This document shows positions 1-8,144 of a DNA stretch of 64,000 nucleotides, piece after piece (the stretch's first letter is position 1; each line of letters begins with the position of its first letter). Position numbers and translations under genes: made by a program. The stretch covers positions 1 through 64,000 of the forward strand of contig JBBIIK010000015.1 of the NCBI GenBank assembly GCA_037446555.1. Reading direction: 5' to 3'. The stretch comes from JANWVO01 sp037446555 (GTDB lineage Bacteria > Acidobacteriota > Terriglobia > Bryobacterales > Bryobacteraceae). Below the pieces are notes generated by a model that was given only the letters and a program-made list of their open reading frames with translations, was not told the origin of the DNA and did not search any database.

Positions 1-1
1 C

Positions 2-127
2 GAGGTCCGCTCCTGGACTCGTCGAGCCAACCGCACCCAGGCCACCATCAAGTGGACCTTTGATCGCAAAGCCGCCCGAAAGACATTCGGCTACAAAAGC
101 AAAAACGTAACGCGGTCAAAGCACTAG
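2..127 (+). pseudogene. IS630-type transposase, C-terminal fragment
   Basis: An open frame runs in from the window edge and stops at 125-127, giving 41 residues. The segment IKWTFDRKAARKTFGY resembles the C-terminal tail of IS630/Tc1-type DDE transposases, where a W-x-F-T/D-x-x-x-A-R stretch precedes the stop. The catalytic part would lie to the left of the window, so I cannot tell whether the gene is intact there. No terminal inverted repeat follows the stop; the next element remnant begins at once on the other strand, which suggests a deletion or recombination junction. The family assignment comes from a short tail only. Confidence 0.5.
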
Positions 128-396
128 ACTTCCCGATATAAGCGCAGCACCTTCTCCAGATCTGCCACCGGAACCCGCTTCGGGCTTGGCCGCCGCTTGC
201 GGTAATCCCACAGGCCGCTGTAGCCGTGCTCTTCATACTTCTCCCGCCAGCGGCGCATCGTCCGGTCGCTCACGCCGAGGATCTCGGCCGCCTCCCACCA
301 CTTCAGCTTGCCGGCCATCGCCTTCAGAATGACCTCTTGTATCTTCATTGCCCGTTCCATCTCCGCGGCCGGGAAATGCTCTTGGATCGCTTCCAC
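124..396 (-). pseudogene. ISNCY-type transposase, truncated after the N-terminal HTH domain
   Basis: The frame encodes a helix-turn-helix domain with the segments MERAMKIQEVILKAMAGKL, WWEAAEILGVSDRTMRRWRE and SPKRVPVADLEKVLRLYREV, which is how ISNCY-family transposases begin. Complete members are about 400-450 residues; here the frame ends after 90, exactly where the IS630 fragment on the other strand begins, so the integrase-like catalytic region is gone. The start is a GTG at 396. The frame is open back to 435 without an ATG, so the true start could lie a few codons further upstream. Almost certainly inactive. Confidence 0.65.
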
Positions 397-425
397 ATCC
401 TCTAGCCTTCCCCAGCCGCCGTTCG

Positions 426-469
426 ACCGGACAATTCACTTGCTAATTCAACCGGACAACTCACATGCT
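426..469. repeat. Pair of 19-base direct repeats beside the transposase remnant
   Basis: Two copies of ACCGGACAATTCACTTGCT-like sequence occupy 426-444 and 451-469. They match at 17 of 19 positions and are offset by 25 bases. They lie just upstream of the truncated ISNCY transposase, where the terminal region of that element is expected, so I read them as transposase binding repeats at a surviving element end. Confidence 0.5.
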
Positions 470-585
470 ACCGACAGCACCATAGACGCCTCCCGGAAGG
501 CCGCCGCACCATGCGGTATCCTCATCTGCTCAGAGAGAATGAACCTTTGGCCAGATCTCTCTGGATCCGCTGGTTCAGGCCCGGC

Positions 586-2394
586 TCACTTCGCCGCCAA
601 CAATCCCCGCAGCGCCTTCCGCGCCGGCCACTCCTCGCCGCGCTCGGTCACTCTCACCCACGCCCGCGGCCACTCTGCCGCAGCGCTTCTCCCTCCTCCC
701 GGCGTCCGTGGATCCACCAAAAGAATGGGCCGCGGCGCAATCAGGTTCACCAGGTCCGGCAGGTCGAAGTCGCGCAGCACGCCGGGCACGAGGATCTCCG
801 CCGTGCCCTCGTGGAGCTTCGCCTGTGTCACTGCGTGCCAGCTCGTGATGGAGCGCTCGGCCGCCAGCCCGGCCACCTGCTCATCCAGTCCTGCGGCGAT
901 CAGCGCCGCCACCCCGCCCGCATCGCGTCCCCACAAATACACGCGCCTCGCGTCCACCGCTGCATCCGCCCTCAGTTCGGCAACTGCTCGCAACACCGCC
1001 TCCACGTGCCGCTTGAGTAGGCTGCGCCCGTGGAGCCACTCGCGCGCCGCCGCCTGATACGCCGCGGAGTAGCCGCTCCGGCCCTCCGGCAGCACGCCCA
1101 AGTCTGCCTCGCGCACAACAAACCCGGCCTGCCGCAGATCCTCGACGTCCGCCTTCGGCACGCCTGCCGTCACCACGCCGACCGCCTTGCCGCCAGAACC
1201 CGCCGCCGGCGCCGCCGCTATCTCGCCCAGCCGCAGCCGCTCCCTCACCAGCGCCCGCAGTTCCTCCGGCCTCCGGATGGACAGCGCGCGCCGCTTCGGA
1301 TAAATCTCCGCCACCACCGCGCGGTTCAGCGTAAACACTGTCTCGCTGCCGAAAGACGTCGCCAGATACCCTGTGGGCGTCGCCCACAGCCGCGGTTCGG
1401 GCTCTGTTTCGATCTCCGGCTCCTCGTATGGCTCCTCCACTCCGCGCAGGTGCTTGTCGAAGAAGCGCACCGCCGCCTCCCGCAGCGGCTTCGACCAGCC
1501 ATGCGGGCCGTCGTGCTCCGCCATCTCCACTCGCCCGGGCGCGTCGATCCGCCGGTAATGTTCCGCGGCGGCCTCAAACGTCGCCCGCGCGCCTGCAAAC
1601 GGAAAGTAATCCCGAATTGCGGAGGAAATCAGAAATGGTTTCGGCGCAAACGCCTTGATAAAATCCACGAAATCCAACTGCGAGGAAAGATACCCCGGCC
1701 ACGTCTGCTCAGCATCCTGCGGCCCCGGACCGTCCCACAATTCCTTCCATCGCGTGATGTAGCAGGAAGAAACCGCCGCCGCCAGCCGGGGCTCGAACAC
1801 CGCCAGATACGCCGCCTGCGTCCCGCCACCCGAGTTCCCCGCCACGCCGATGCGCTTCGCGTCCACCTCCGGCCGCGTCGTCAGGTAATCGAAAGCCCGG
1901 ATTCCGTCCCACACCAAATACCGTGCGATGGAATGCCCGGCGAGCAGGCATTGCAGCCCCGCCATGATGTGCTCATCCACGCCGCCCGGGCGCAGCCTCG
2001 GCTTCCCGGCGTCGGGATCGAAGTACTCGACCCGCTCCCCCTGCCCCGGCGGATCATAAGCCAGCACCACATACCCGCGCCGCGCCAGAGAAATCCACAT
2101 CCGCTGATACGTCGCCCCCGCCTTCCCCGCCGGGCTGTGCCCCGCCGTTCCGAGCACTGCCGGAAATGGCCCCGGCTTGCCCAGCGGCACATAAAGGTTC
2201 GCTGTCACATGAAAGCCCGGCAGCGAATCGAACAGCAGCTTCTCTACGCGGTATCCCGGCCGCTCGAACACTCCGGTGACCCGCGCGTTCAGCGGCGTGC
2301 GGATCTGCGGCAGCCCCCCGATCAAATCCAGCATTTTCGCGCGCAGTTCTTCGGAAGGCTGCGCGAAGGCCAGCAGCAATACGAGTGCGGTCAT
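586..2394 (-). CDS. Exported alpha/beta hydrolase (acetyl-xylan-esterase/peptidase-like), tandem hydrolase folds
   Basis: The 602-residue product starts with a short hydrophobic stretch (MTALVLLLAF) that probably acts as a signal sequence. Residues about 40-330 form an alpha/beta hydrolase of the acetyl xylan esterase/prolyl oligopeptidase type. The nucleophile elbow is GNSGGG (Ser188), the strand before it carries the motif AYDPPGQGE, and HDGPHGW probably supplies the catalytic His. Residues about 380-602 look like a second, degenerate hydrolase fold, with GRDAGG where the elbow should be and NLIAPRPILLVD near the end. The substrate is unknown; esters of plant polysaccharide are a reasonable guess. 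It lies 29 bases beyond the end of the nitrilase-like gene on the same strand, so the two may be co-transcribed. Confidence 0.75.
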   Translation of the reverse strand: MTALVLLLAFAQPSEELRAKMLDLIGGLPQIRTPLNARVTGVFERPGYRVEKLLFDSLPGFHVTANLYVPLGKPGPFPAVLGTAGHSPAGKAGATYQRMWISLARRGYVVLAYDPPGQGERVEYFDPDAGKPRLRPGGVDEHIMAGLQCLLAGHSIARYLVWDGIRAFDYLTTRPEVDAKRIGVAGNSGGGTQAAYLAVFEPRLAAAVSSCYITRWKELWDGPGPQDAEQTWPGYLSSQLDFVDFIKAFAPKPFLISSAIRDYFPFAGARATFEAAAEHYRRIDAPGRVEMAEHDGPHGWSKPLREAAVRFFDKHLRGVEEPYEEPEIETEPEPRLWATPTGYLATSFGSETVFTLNRAVVAEIYPKRRALSIRRPEELRALVRERLRLGEIAAAPAAGSGGKAVGVVTAGVPKADVEDLRQAGFVVREADLGVLPEGRSGYSAAYQAAAREWLHGRSLLKRHVEAVLRAVAELRADAAVDARRVYLWGRDAGGVAALIAAGLDEQVAGLAAERSITSWHAVTQAKLHEGTAEILVPGVLRDFDLPDLVNLIAPRPILLVDPRTPGGGRSAAAEWPRAWVRVTERGEEWPARKALRGLLAAK

Positions 2395-2423
2395 GTCGAG
2401 CCGATTCTACCGCCGCACTGCCG

Positions 2424-3674
2424 TCACCGCAGCCGCCCCGGCAGGGGCGCGTGCACGTCCAGCCGGATCTCCTTCAGCCGCCGCGTGCGCATGTCGCCGA
2501 GCCACGGATCGGTGTACCGCCGTGCGAGATCAATCTCCGCCACGGCCACCTCGCCCCGCTGCGGCGCCTGCGCCACGCGCTTTCCGTCCGGATCCATGAT
2601 GTAGGTCGGGTGATCGTAACCGGAGGCTGCCAGGAACACCTTGTTCTCGATGGCGCGCGCCGCAGCCAGCGCCTCGTCGCCGCCCCAGATCGGCAGCAGG
2701 ATCAGATCCGCGCCCTGCGCCGCCAGCGCCCGCGCCGGATCGGGGAAGAACACGTCGTAGCAGATCATCATCCCCACCCGCCCGAAGTCAGTCTCAAACA
2801 CCGGATACGAGCTGCCCGGCGTCAACCCGCGCTCCACCTCCTCGCGCGGCAAATAGACCTTGCGGTACTTGCCCGCCACCCGCCCCTCGCGATCCATCAG
2901 CACCGCCGTGTTGTATACCGCCCGCCCGTCGCGCTCGTAGATCCCCGCCGCCACCCAGGCCTTGCGCCGCCGCGCCAGCTCCCCGAGCCTCTCCGTCGTC
3001 GGCCCCGGCACGCTCTCGGCCACGTCCACGTACGTCTTGCCCGTGCCCACGACCGTGATCCCCTCGGGCAGCACGATCAGATCCACCCGTTCCGCCAGCC
3101 GCTCCTCAACAACACGGAGAAACTGCTCCACGCTCTCTTCCCGGCCGGCCGTCCGCTCCGGCTTCAGGTTCACCGCCGCCACGCGAATCCTTCGCGGCGC
3201 CGGCGCGGGCGTCTCCTCCAGACGCACGTTCCGCCAGCGCACCTCACCCGCGGGCGCATTCGCCAGCAGCAGCTCCAGCGTCGCCGCCACAGCGTCCGGC
3301 GGCGCGGGCGCCTCGACCCAAAGCCGCGCGACGCCAGAACTCTTCTCGATCCACGCCGCGTACTCCGGCTGCCCCGCGCGCCGCCCTGCGGCATTCAGCC
3401 AGTCGATCCGCGCCACCACCTGCCAGTTCTCCGCCGCAACGCCGGCAACGCGGTATTCCGCTGAAAACCGGTACCACGCCCCGCCGCGGATCCCTTCCAC
3501 GCGCTTCACCCACCCGCCATATGTTTCCGGACGCCCGCCGCTGCGGATCACCAGCCACTCGCCCTCGCGCGCCGTACCAGGACGCAACTCCTCGCGCGCG
3601 CTCCACACGCTCCATTCGCCGCTCTGCGCCAGCGCAGCGGACACGCACAAAATCGCACACGCCGCACACTTCAT
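2424..3674 (-). CDS. Exported carbon-nitrogen hydrolase (nitrilase superfamily) with N-terminal beta domain
   Basis: The 416-residue product has a signal peptide (MKCAACAILCVSAALAQ). About 135 residues of probable beta-sandwich, possibly carbohydrate-binding, follow, then a nitrilase-fold domain from about residue 162. The Glu-Lys-Cys triad is visible as Glu204 in LPEG, Lys272 in YRKVYLP and Cys305 in MMICYD. The family hydrolyses amides, nitriles or N-carbamoyl compounds. Export is unusual for nitrilases, most of which are cytoplasmic, and suggests an extracytoplasmic amide substrate that I cannot name. It shares its strand with the hydrolase downstream and follows the molybdenum operon after a 33-base gap. 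Confidence 0.8.
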   Translation of the reverse strand: MKCAACAILCVSAALAQSGEWSVWSAREELRPGTAREGEWLVIRSGGRPETYGGWVKRVEGIRGGAWYRFSAEYRVAGVAAENWQVVARIDWLNAAGRRAGQPEYAAWIEKSSGVARLWVEAPAPPDAVAATLELLLANAPAGEVRWRNVRLEETPAPAPRRIRVAAVNLKPERTAGREESVEQFLRVVEERLAERVDLIVLPEGITVVGTGKTYVDVAESVPGPTTERLGELARRRKAWVAAGIYERDGRAVYNTAVLMDREGRVAGKYRKVYLPREEVERGLTPGSSYPVFETDFGRVGMMICYDVFFPDPARALAAQGADLILLPIWGGDEALAAARAIENKVFLAASGYDHPTYIMDPDGKRVAQAPQRGEVAVAEIDLARRYTDPWLGDMRTRRLKEIRLDVHAPLPGRLR

Positions 3675-3707
3675 GCGTGGGATCTTATCAGCACTCGCGG
3701 ACCGTGG

Positions 3708-4154
3708 CTACAGGTTCTCGTCCAGCCGGGCTGCCAGCTCCTGAAAATACGGGTGCCGCGCGTTCTCCTTCAGCCGTGCCACGAACCGCTCCGCCCAGCG
3801 CAGGTGCTCGTTCTCGAACCTCTCCAGCACCTCCGCCGGCTCGCCGCCGGCCAGCAGCTTCGCGTAGAACAGCAGCAGCAGGCCGAGATGGTCTGCAGGC
3901 TCGTTCTTCGACGAAGGCTCGAATCCGTAACGGCGATACCAAGCCAGCGCACTGTGGTGCGCGTCGCCGAACAGCTGCGGCGGCTTGCCTTCCTCGTGTT
4001 CGTAGACTGACTGCCAGAGCGGGCAGGGCGATCCCAGCGGGTTGAAGAAGAGCCGGTAATACTCGATCGCCGCGTCCTGCTCTTCCGGCGGTTTCAGGAG
4101 CGCCTGGCCCAGCTCCGCGTAGAGTTGGGCCAGGTGCTTGCGCATTTCGCTCAT
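3708..4154 (-). CDS. TorD/DmsD-type molybdoenzyme chaperone
   Basis: A 148-residue, largely helical protein with the TorD-family core EPADHLGLLLLFYAKLL and a downstream W-A-E-R-F-V helix. Such proteins bind the Tat signal and apo-form of DMSO-reductase-superfamily enzymes, protect them and help cofactor insertion. At 148 residues it is short for the family (about 180-210). Its ATG overlaps the stop of the catalytic subunit gene (ATGA), which implies translational coupling. Its partner is almost certainly that enzyme. The protein is cytoplasmic, with no signal sequence. Confidence 0.8.
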   Translation of the reverse strand: MSEMRKHLAQLYAELGQALLKPPEEQDAAIEYYRLFFNPLGSPCPLWQSVYEHEEGKPPQLFGDAHHSALAWYRRYGFEPSSKNEPADHLGLLLLFYAKLLAGGEPAEVLERFENEHLRWAERFVARLKENARHPYFQELAARLDENL

Positions 4155-6391
4155 AAGGGTTCGATACTACAGACGGCATCCATGATGCAGGAGGCGCCGC
4201 CGTAGTTGCCCGCCGCGAGGAAGTCGTCGATCGACGCCCCCGCGATCAGATCCCCGTCGCGCGCGCCCTTTCCGCCCGCCAGGGTCAAGGCCGCGCTCGC
4301 GTGCCCGAAGCCGTGCGCCACCATCACCACGTCCGGCGGCACCGTTTCGCTCAGGTGCGCCGGCAGCTCGATCTGGCCCGCGCGCGAACGCAGCAGCACC
4401 TTCTGCCCCTGCACGATGCCATGCTTCTTCGCCATCGCCGGATTGATGATGGCGTGATTGGTCGGCATGATCTCGTTCAGGATGGCCATGTTCTGCGTCG
4501 TGTTCCGCTTGTGGATGGCCGGAATGAACGTCATGTAGTAGTACGGATAGTGCTCGTTGGGCTCGTCCCGCTTCGGAATCCACCGCGGCAGCGGATCGAC
4601 GCCCTTGGCTGCGAACTGCGGCACGGAAATCTGGCACTTCCCCTCCGCCCCCGCCACGCTCACGAAGCTCGTGCGCGGCGTGAACGGCTGCTTCGTCTCC
4701 ACGCTGCCCTTCGCCTTGAACTCGGCAAAGTTCTGGCCCAGCCCTGCGCGCTTCACCTTCTCGTCCAGCAGCACGGGGGGGTTGATCCAGCTGCCGTCCG
4801 GCGTCTTGAAGTAGTCCGGGCACAGCCGCTTGCCGAGTTCGATCGCCACCCAGCCGATCGAGCGCGTCTCGAACGCCGGCGCGGTAATCGCCGTCCTCGC
4901 CACCGTCTGCGGATACTTCGCGTTGTAGTCCCGCGCCACCGCGTCGTTCACTTCCAGGAACATCGTCGAGGGCAGCACGATGTCCGCCATGCTGACGGTG
5001 TCCGTCGGGATGAAGTCCATCACCACGGTGAAGTCCACCGCCTTCATCGCCTCTTCCATCGTCCTCGGATTCGGGAACGCCAGGATCGTGTACGCGTTCC
5101 AGAAGGCGAACTTGATCATCCCCGGATACTTGTTCAGCATCCCGTCTGCCAGCGTGGAGAACATCCCGGAGTCGACTTCCTGCACGAACGGCAGCTTGTC
5201 CCGCCCGTCCACCCGGCGCCCCTTCTTCGCCGGATAGGCCGGCGGCGGATAGATGGCGTCCACGCCCGGAATGTTGTGCGTCCGCGGGAAGTAGCGCCCG
5301 CCGGGACGGTCGATCGTGCCTGCCAGAATGTTCAGGATCGAAATGGCGTGCACCATCTGCGTGCCGTTCATGTAGTTGGCGCACAGCGTCTTCTTGTGCG
5401 CCGGCGCAATTGCCGGCCCGTTGGTGGCGAACTCGCGCGCAACCCGCCGGATCACGTCCGCCTTCACGACGCTGATCTTCTCCGCCCACTCCGGCGTGTA
5501 CTGCGCAAAGTGCGTGCGGATCTCGGTCTCGTACTTGGCGAAGTTCGTGTAGTTGTCCACGAATTCCTTGTTGTAGAGGTTCTCGCTCAGGATCACCTGG
5601 ATCATCGCCAGCGCCACCGCAAGGTCTGTGCCCGGCCTGATGGTGATCCACTCGTTCGAAAACCGGCTCGTCGCCGTGTAGGTCGGCGAGAAATGCACCA
5701 CCTTGGCGCCGTTCTGCCTCGCCTTCACAATCCCGTTGGCATACACCAGCTTCGCCTTGGCAACGATGTCCCACCCGAACAGAAGGATGTACTTCGAGTT
5801 CTCGAAGTCGTTGCACCACGTCTTGCGTCCGGTGGTGTATCTCTGGATCACCATGTCCGTCTGGAAACACTCGTCGCGGTGATCCACGCGGTTCACCACG
5901 CCCATCGCGTTCATGAACCGCAACCACAGATCGGGCGCCGGCAGCGTCACGAACAGCAGCGCCTCCGTTCCGTAGGCGTTGATCGTCTGCTTCATCCGCA
6001 GCGCGATCTCGTCCAGCGCCTCCTGCCACGAAATCCGCACCCAGCCCGGATCCTCGCCGAATCCCTTCCGCGGGTTCGTGCGCCTCATCGGGTACTTCAG
6101 CCGGTCCGGATCATACAGGTAGTTCAGGCTCGCCGCGCCCTTCCCGCACAGGTGCCCTTCTCCGTGCGCGTCGCCCGGCAGCCCTTCCACGAACCGCACC
6201 ACCCCGTCCTGGATCGTCGCCTGCAGCCCGCAGGCCGGCGAACAAATCCCGCAGCAGGAAATCGCCTTCGATACCGCCGGCGCCCCCGTCGACGCCGCCT
6301 GGAAATACTCCTCGAACCCCGCCAGCGCCGCCGGCGCCGCCGCCAGCCCCGCGCCTGCCGTCTTCAAAAGGTTTCTTCTCGTCAGTGCCAT
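4151..6391 (-). CDS. Molybdopterin oxidoreductase, PsrA/PhsA-like catalytic subunit, Tat-exported
   Basis: The 746-residue protein opens with a twin-arginine signal (LTRRNLLKTAGAG). An N-terminal [4Fe-4S] motif follows, Cys47-x2-Cys50-x3-Cys54-x27-Cys82, then the Mo-bisMGD domains of the DMSO reductase superfamily and a C-terminal dinucleotide-binding domain (NHAIINPAMAKKHG, GQKVLLRSRAGQIELPA). Cys175 in DECFQTD sits about where polysulfide/thiosulfate reductases carry the Mo ligand; that alignment is my inference. The substrate cannot be read from sequence: polysulfide, thiosulfate, tetrathionate or arsenic oxyanions are all possible. A good AAGGAGG ribosome site lies before the ATG, and the gene follows its Fe-S partner after 13 bases. 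Confidence 0.85.
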   Translation of the reverse strand: MALTRRNLLKTAGAGLAAAPAALAGFEEYFQAASTGAPAVSKAISCCGICSPACGLQATIQDGVVRFVEGLPGDAHGEGHLCGKGAASLNYLYDPDRLKYPMRRTNPRKGFGEDPGWVRISWQEALDEIALRMKQTINAYGTEALLFVTLPAPDLWLRFMNAMGVVNRVDHRDECFQTDMVIQRYTTGRKTWCNDFENSKYILLFGWDIVAKAKLVYANGIVKARQNGAKVVHFSPTYTATSRFSNEWITIRPGTDLAVALAMIQVILSENLYNKEFVDNYTNFAKYETEIRTHFAQYTPEWAEKISVVKADVIRRVAREFATNGPAIAPAHKKTLCANYMNGTQMVHAISILNILAGTIDRPGGRYFPRTHNIPGVDAIYPPPAYPAKKGRRVDGRDKLPFVQEVDSGMFSTLADGMLNKYPGMIKFAFWNAYTILAFPNPRTMEEAMKAVDFTVVMDFIPTDTVSMADIVLPSTMFLEVNDAVARDYNAKYPQTVARTAITAPAFETRSIGWVAIELGKRLCPDYFKTPDGSWINPPVLLDEKVKRAGLGQNFAEFKAKGSVETKQPFTPRTSFVSVAGAEGKCQISVPQFAAKGVDPLPRWIPKRDEPNEHYPYYYMTFIPAIHKRNTTQNMAILNEIMPTNHAIINPAMAKKHGIVQGQKVLLRSRAGQIELPAHLSETVPPDVVMVAHGFGHASAALTLAGGKGARDGDLIAGASIDDFLAAGNYGGASCIMDAVCSIEPL

Positions 6392-6404
6392 GGCTGCCTC
6401 CTTC

Positions 6405-6959
6405 TTACTTCGCTGCAGGGAACCCTTCCCGGATGAACCGCACCTTCGGCCGCGTCTGCCGCGGAGGAGCGAAGTTCTCCGTCGTCTCCGACCCCCTGCC
6501 CTTCACCTCGTCCCACGAGCCGTACCGCAGCGCCCCCGTCGGGCACAGCGTCACGCACGCCGGATCCAGCCCCTGGTCCAGACGGTCGAAACACATCGTG
6601 CACTTGTCCATCTTCCGCGTCCTCAAATTGAACTGCGGCGCCCCGTACGGGCAGAACATGGCGCACTGCTGGCAGCCCACGCACTTCTCCTGGTCGATCA
6701 GCACCACCCCGTCTTCGTCCCGGCGCCAGATCGCCTTCACCGGGCAGACCTTCATGCACCACGCGTTCTCGCAGTGGTAGCAGGCCCCGGTCAACGCCTG
6801 CTGCCTCACCTGCGGGAATACGCCGATCGTCGCTACCCTTACCTGCCGGCGCCGCACCCCGACGCCGGTCTCCACCTGGTTCCACATCTTGCAGGCCGAT
6901 TCGCACGCCCTGCATTCGATGCACAGCTTTTCGTCTATCAGCCAGCCGTATGCATGCAT
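6405..6959 (-). CDS. Four-cluster ferredoxin-type electron-transfer subunit (DmsB/PsrB-like)
   Basis: The 184-residue protein carries four cysteine groups: CIECRACESAC, CYHCENAWCMKVCP, CVGCQQCAMFCP and CTMCFDRLDQGLDPACVTLCP. This is the classic arrangement for four [4Fe-4S] clusters in the beta subunit of DMSO-reductase-family complexes. It has no Tat signal of its own, so it would cross the membrane bound to the catalytic subunit. It is the first gene of a three-gene operon. Remarkably, no NrfD/DmsC/PsrC membrane anchor is encoded next to it, so its quinol or cytochrome partner is unclear. Confidence 0.88.
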   Translation of the reverse strand: MHAYGWLIDEKLCIECRACESACKMWNQVETGVGVRRRQVRVATIGVFPQVRQQALTGACYHCENAWCMKVCPVKAIWRRDEDGVVLIDQEKCVGCQQCAMFCPYGAPQFNLRTRKMDKCTMCFDRLDQGLDPACVTLCPTGALRYGSWDEVKGRGSETTENFAPPRQTRPKVRFIREGFPAAK

Positions 6960-7164
6960 AAAATGACTCCGTCAGTACAGTCTGAGCCGCCAAGTCCGGA
7001 TGCAATTCAGTGCCCTAAACAGAGAAACAGGTCGGATGAGCTTGTTCTGTGGCAAGATTCGTCAGCGCAGGCTCAATCCGTCGCGAAGCGCGCAAAAACT
7101 GCACACCCGTGGGGGGAGAATCAGGCAAGAAGCAGAAATCTCGCTGGGTGAAGATTCCCACCAG

Positions 7165-7935
7165 TCAGATCGTCATAGCCAAAAATCCCCCATCCACCCG
7201 GAGAATCGACCCCGTGACAAAGCTCGACGCTTTGTCCGACGCCAGGTAGATTACCGCGCCCACCAGCTCCCTCGGCTCGCCGAACCTCCCCATCGGCGTA
7301 TGCCGCATGATATCGGCCACCCGCTCCTCGGTCAGGAGCTTGCGGTTCTGCTCGGCCGGGAAGAAGCCGGGCACAATGGCATTCACCCGCACGCCCTTCT
7401 GCGCCCACTCCCTTGCAAGAAATTGCGTGATCTGGTTCACTCCCGCCTTGGCCACCGAGTACGTAAACACTTTCGACAGCGGCGGCCCGGAAGACGCAGA
7501 GCTGATATTGATGATCGACCCGCCGCGCCCCGGCTGAGTCATCCACGCCCCGAACACCTGGCAAGCGAAAAACACGCTCTTCAGGTCCACGTCGAGGATG
7601 CGCTGCCACTCCTCCTCGGTGATATCGAAGAACGGCGTGCCGCTGTTGATGCCGGCGGCGTTGATCAGGATCTCCACGTGGCCGAACTGCGCCACAATCC
7701 GCTCAAGCGCAGCTTCCAGGTCCGCCTTGCTCGTTGCGTCCGTGCGCACGGCCAGCCCCCGGCGGCTCATCGCCTCCACCTGCGCCGCCCGCTGCTGCGC
7801 CGCCGCCTCGTTAAAGTCGAGGACCGCCACGTCGGCGCCTGCGGCTGCCAGCCCCAGCGCCATCTCGCCTGCCAGCACGCCCCCGCCCCCGATCACCGCC
7901 GCCGCCTTGCCCGTCAGATCGAACATCTCCTGCAT
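7165..7935 (-). CDS. SDR-family oxidoreductase (UxuB/gluconate-dehydrogenase-like)
   Basis: A 256-residue classical short-chain dehydrogenase. The nucleotide-binding glycine motif is GGGGVLAG (residues 16-23). The catalytic residues are the Ser of INISSAS and Tyr159/Lys163 in YSVAK, and NAAG follows the fourth strand. The GGGGVL variant is typical of the SDR-type D-mannonate/fructuronate oxidoreductases, so a sugar-acid substrate is likely but unproven. I chose the ATG at 7935, which has GGAGGG 9 bases upstream, over longer in-frame extensions to 8112. The gene is transcribed away from the large TonB receptor, and a TATAAC hexamer on its strand at 7972-7977 could be its -10. Confidence 0.8.
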   Translation of the reverse strand: MQEMFDLTGKAAAVIGGGGVLAGEMALGLAAAGADVAVLDFNEAAAQQRAAQVEAMSRRGLAVRTDATSKADLEAALERIVAQFGHVEILINAAGINSGTPFFDITEEEWQRILDVDLKSVFFACQVFGAWMTQPGRGGSIINISSASSGPPLSKVFTYSVAKAGVNQITQFLAREWAQKGVRVNAIVPGFFPAEQNRKLLTEERVADIMRHTPMGRFGEPRELVGAVIYLASDKASSFVTGSILRVDGGFLAMTI

Positions 7936-8059
7936 GACGCGCTTCCCTCCCTCTTTCGGATGCCGTGATCCGTTATAACATCTCCGCACCCGCGGCGTCG
8001 CGGCCGCCGCGGTCGCGAAATGCAATTGAAACGTGGGTTCGGTTTCTTTCCATTCCCTC

Positions 8060-8088
8060 TTGACGTCCTGCCGGAATGGTGATTGAAT
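8060..8088 (+). promoter_or_regulatory. Predicted sigma70-type promoter of the Oar-like receptor
   Basis: TTGACG at 8060-8065 and TTGAAT at 8083-8088 are separated by 17 bases, an optimal spacing. The start codon of the receptor lies at 8145, after an AGGAGG ribosome site. Confidence 0.5.
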
Positions 8089-8144
8089 CAGGAAGCACGC
8101 CGCTGGCAGCAAATCGGGGCGTGCCCAGGAGGTCTTTCTCAGTC

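Noticed and set aside
4301..6436. 711-codon + frame antisense to the molybdoenzyme gene
   Set aside because: Arg/His-rich composition with no recognisable domain, covering a gene with clear Fe-S and Tat motifs.
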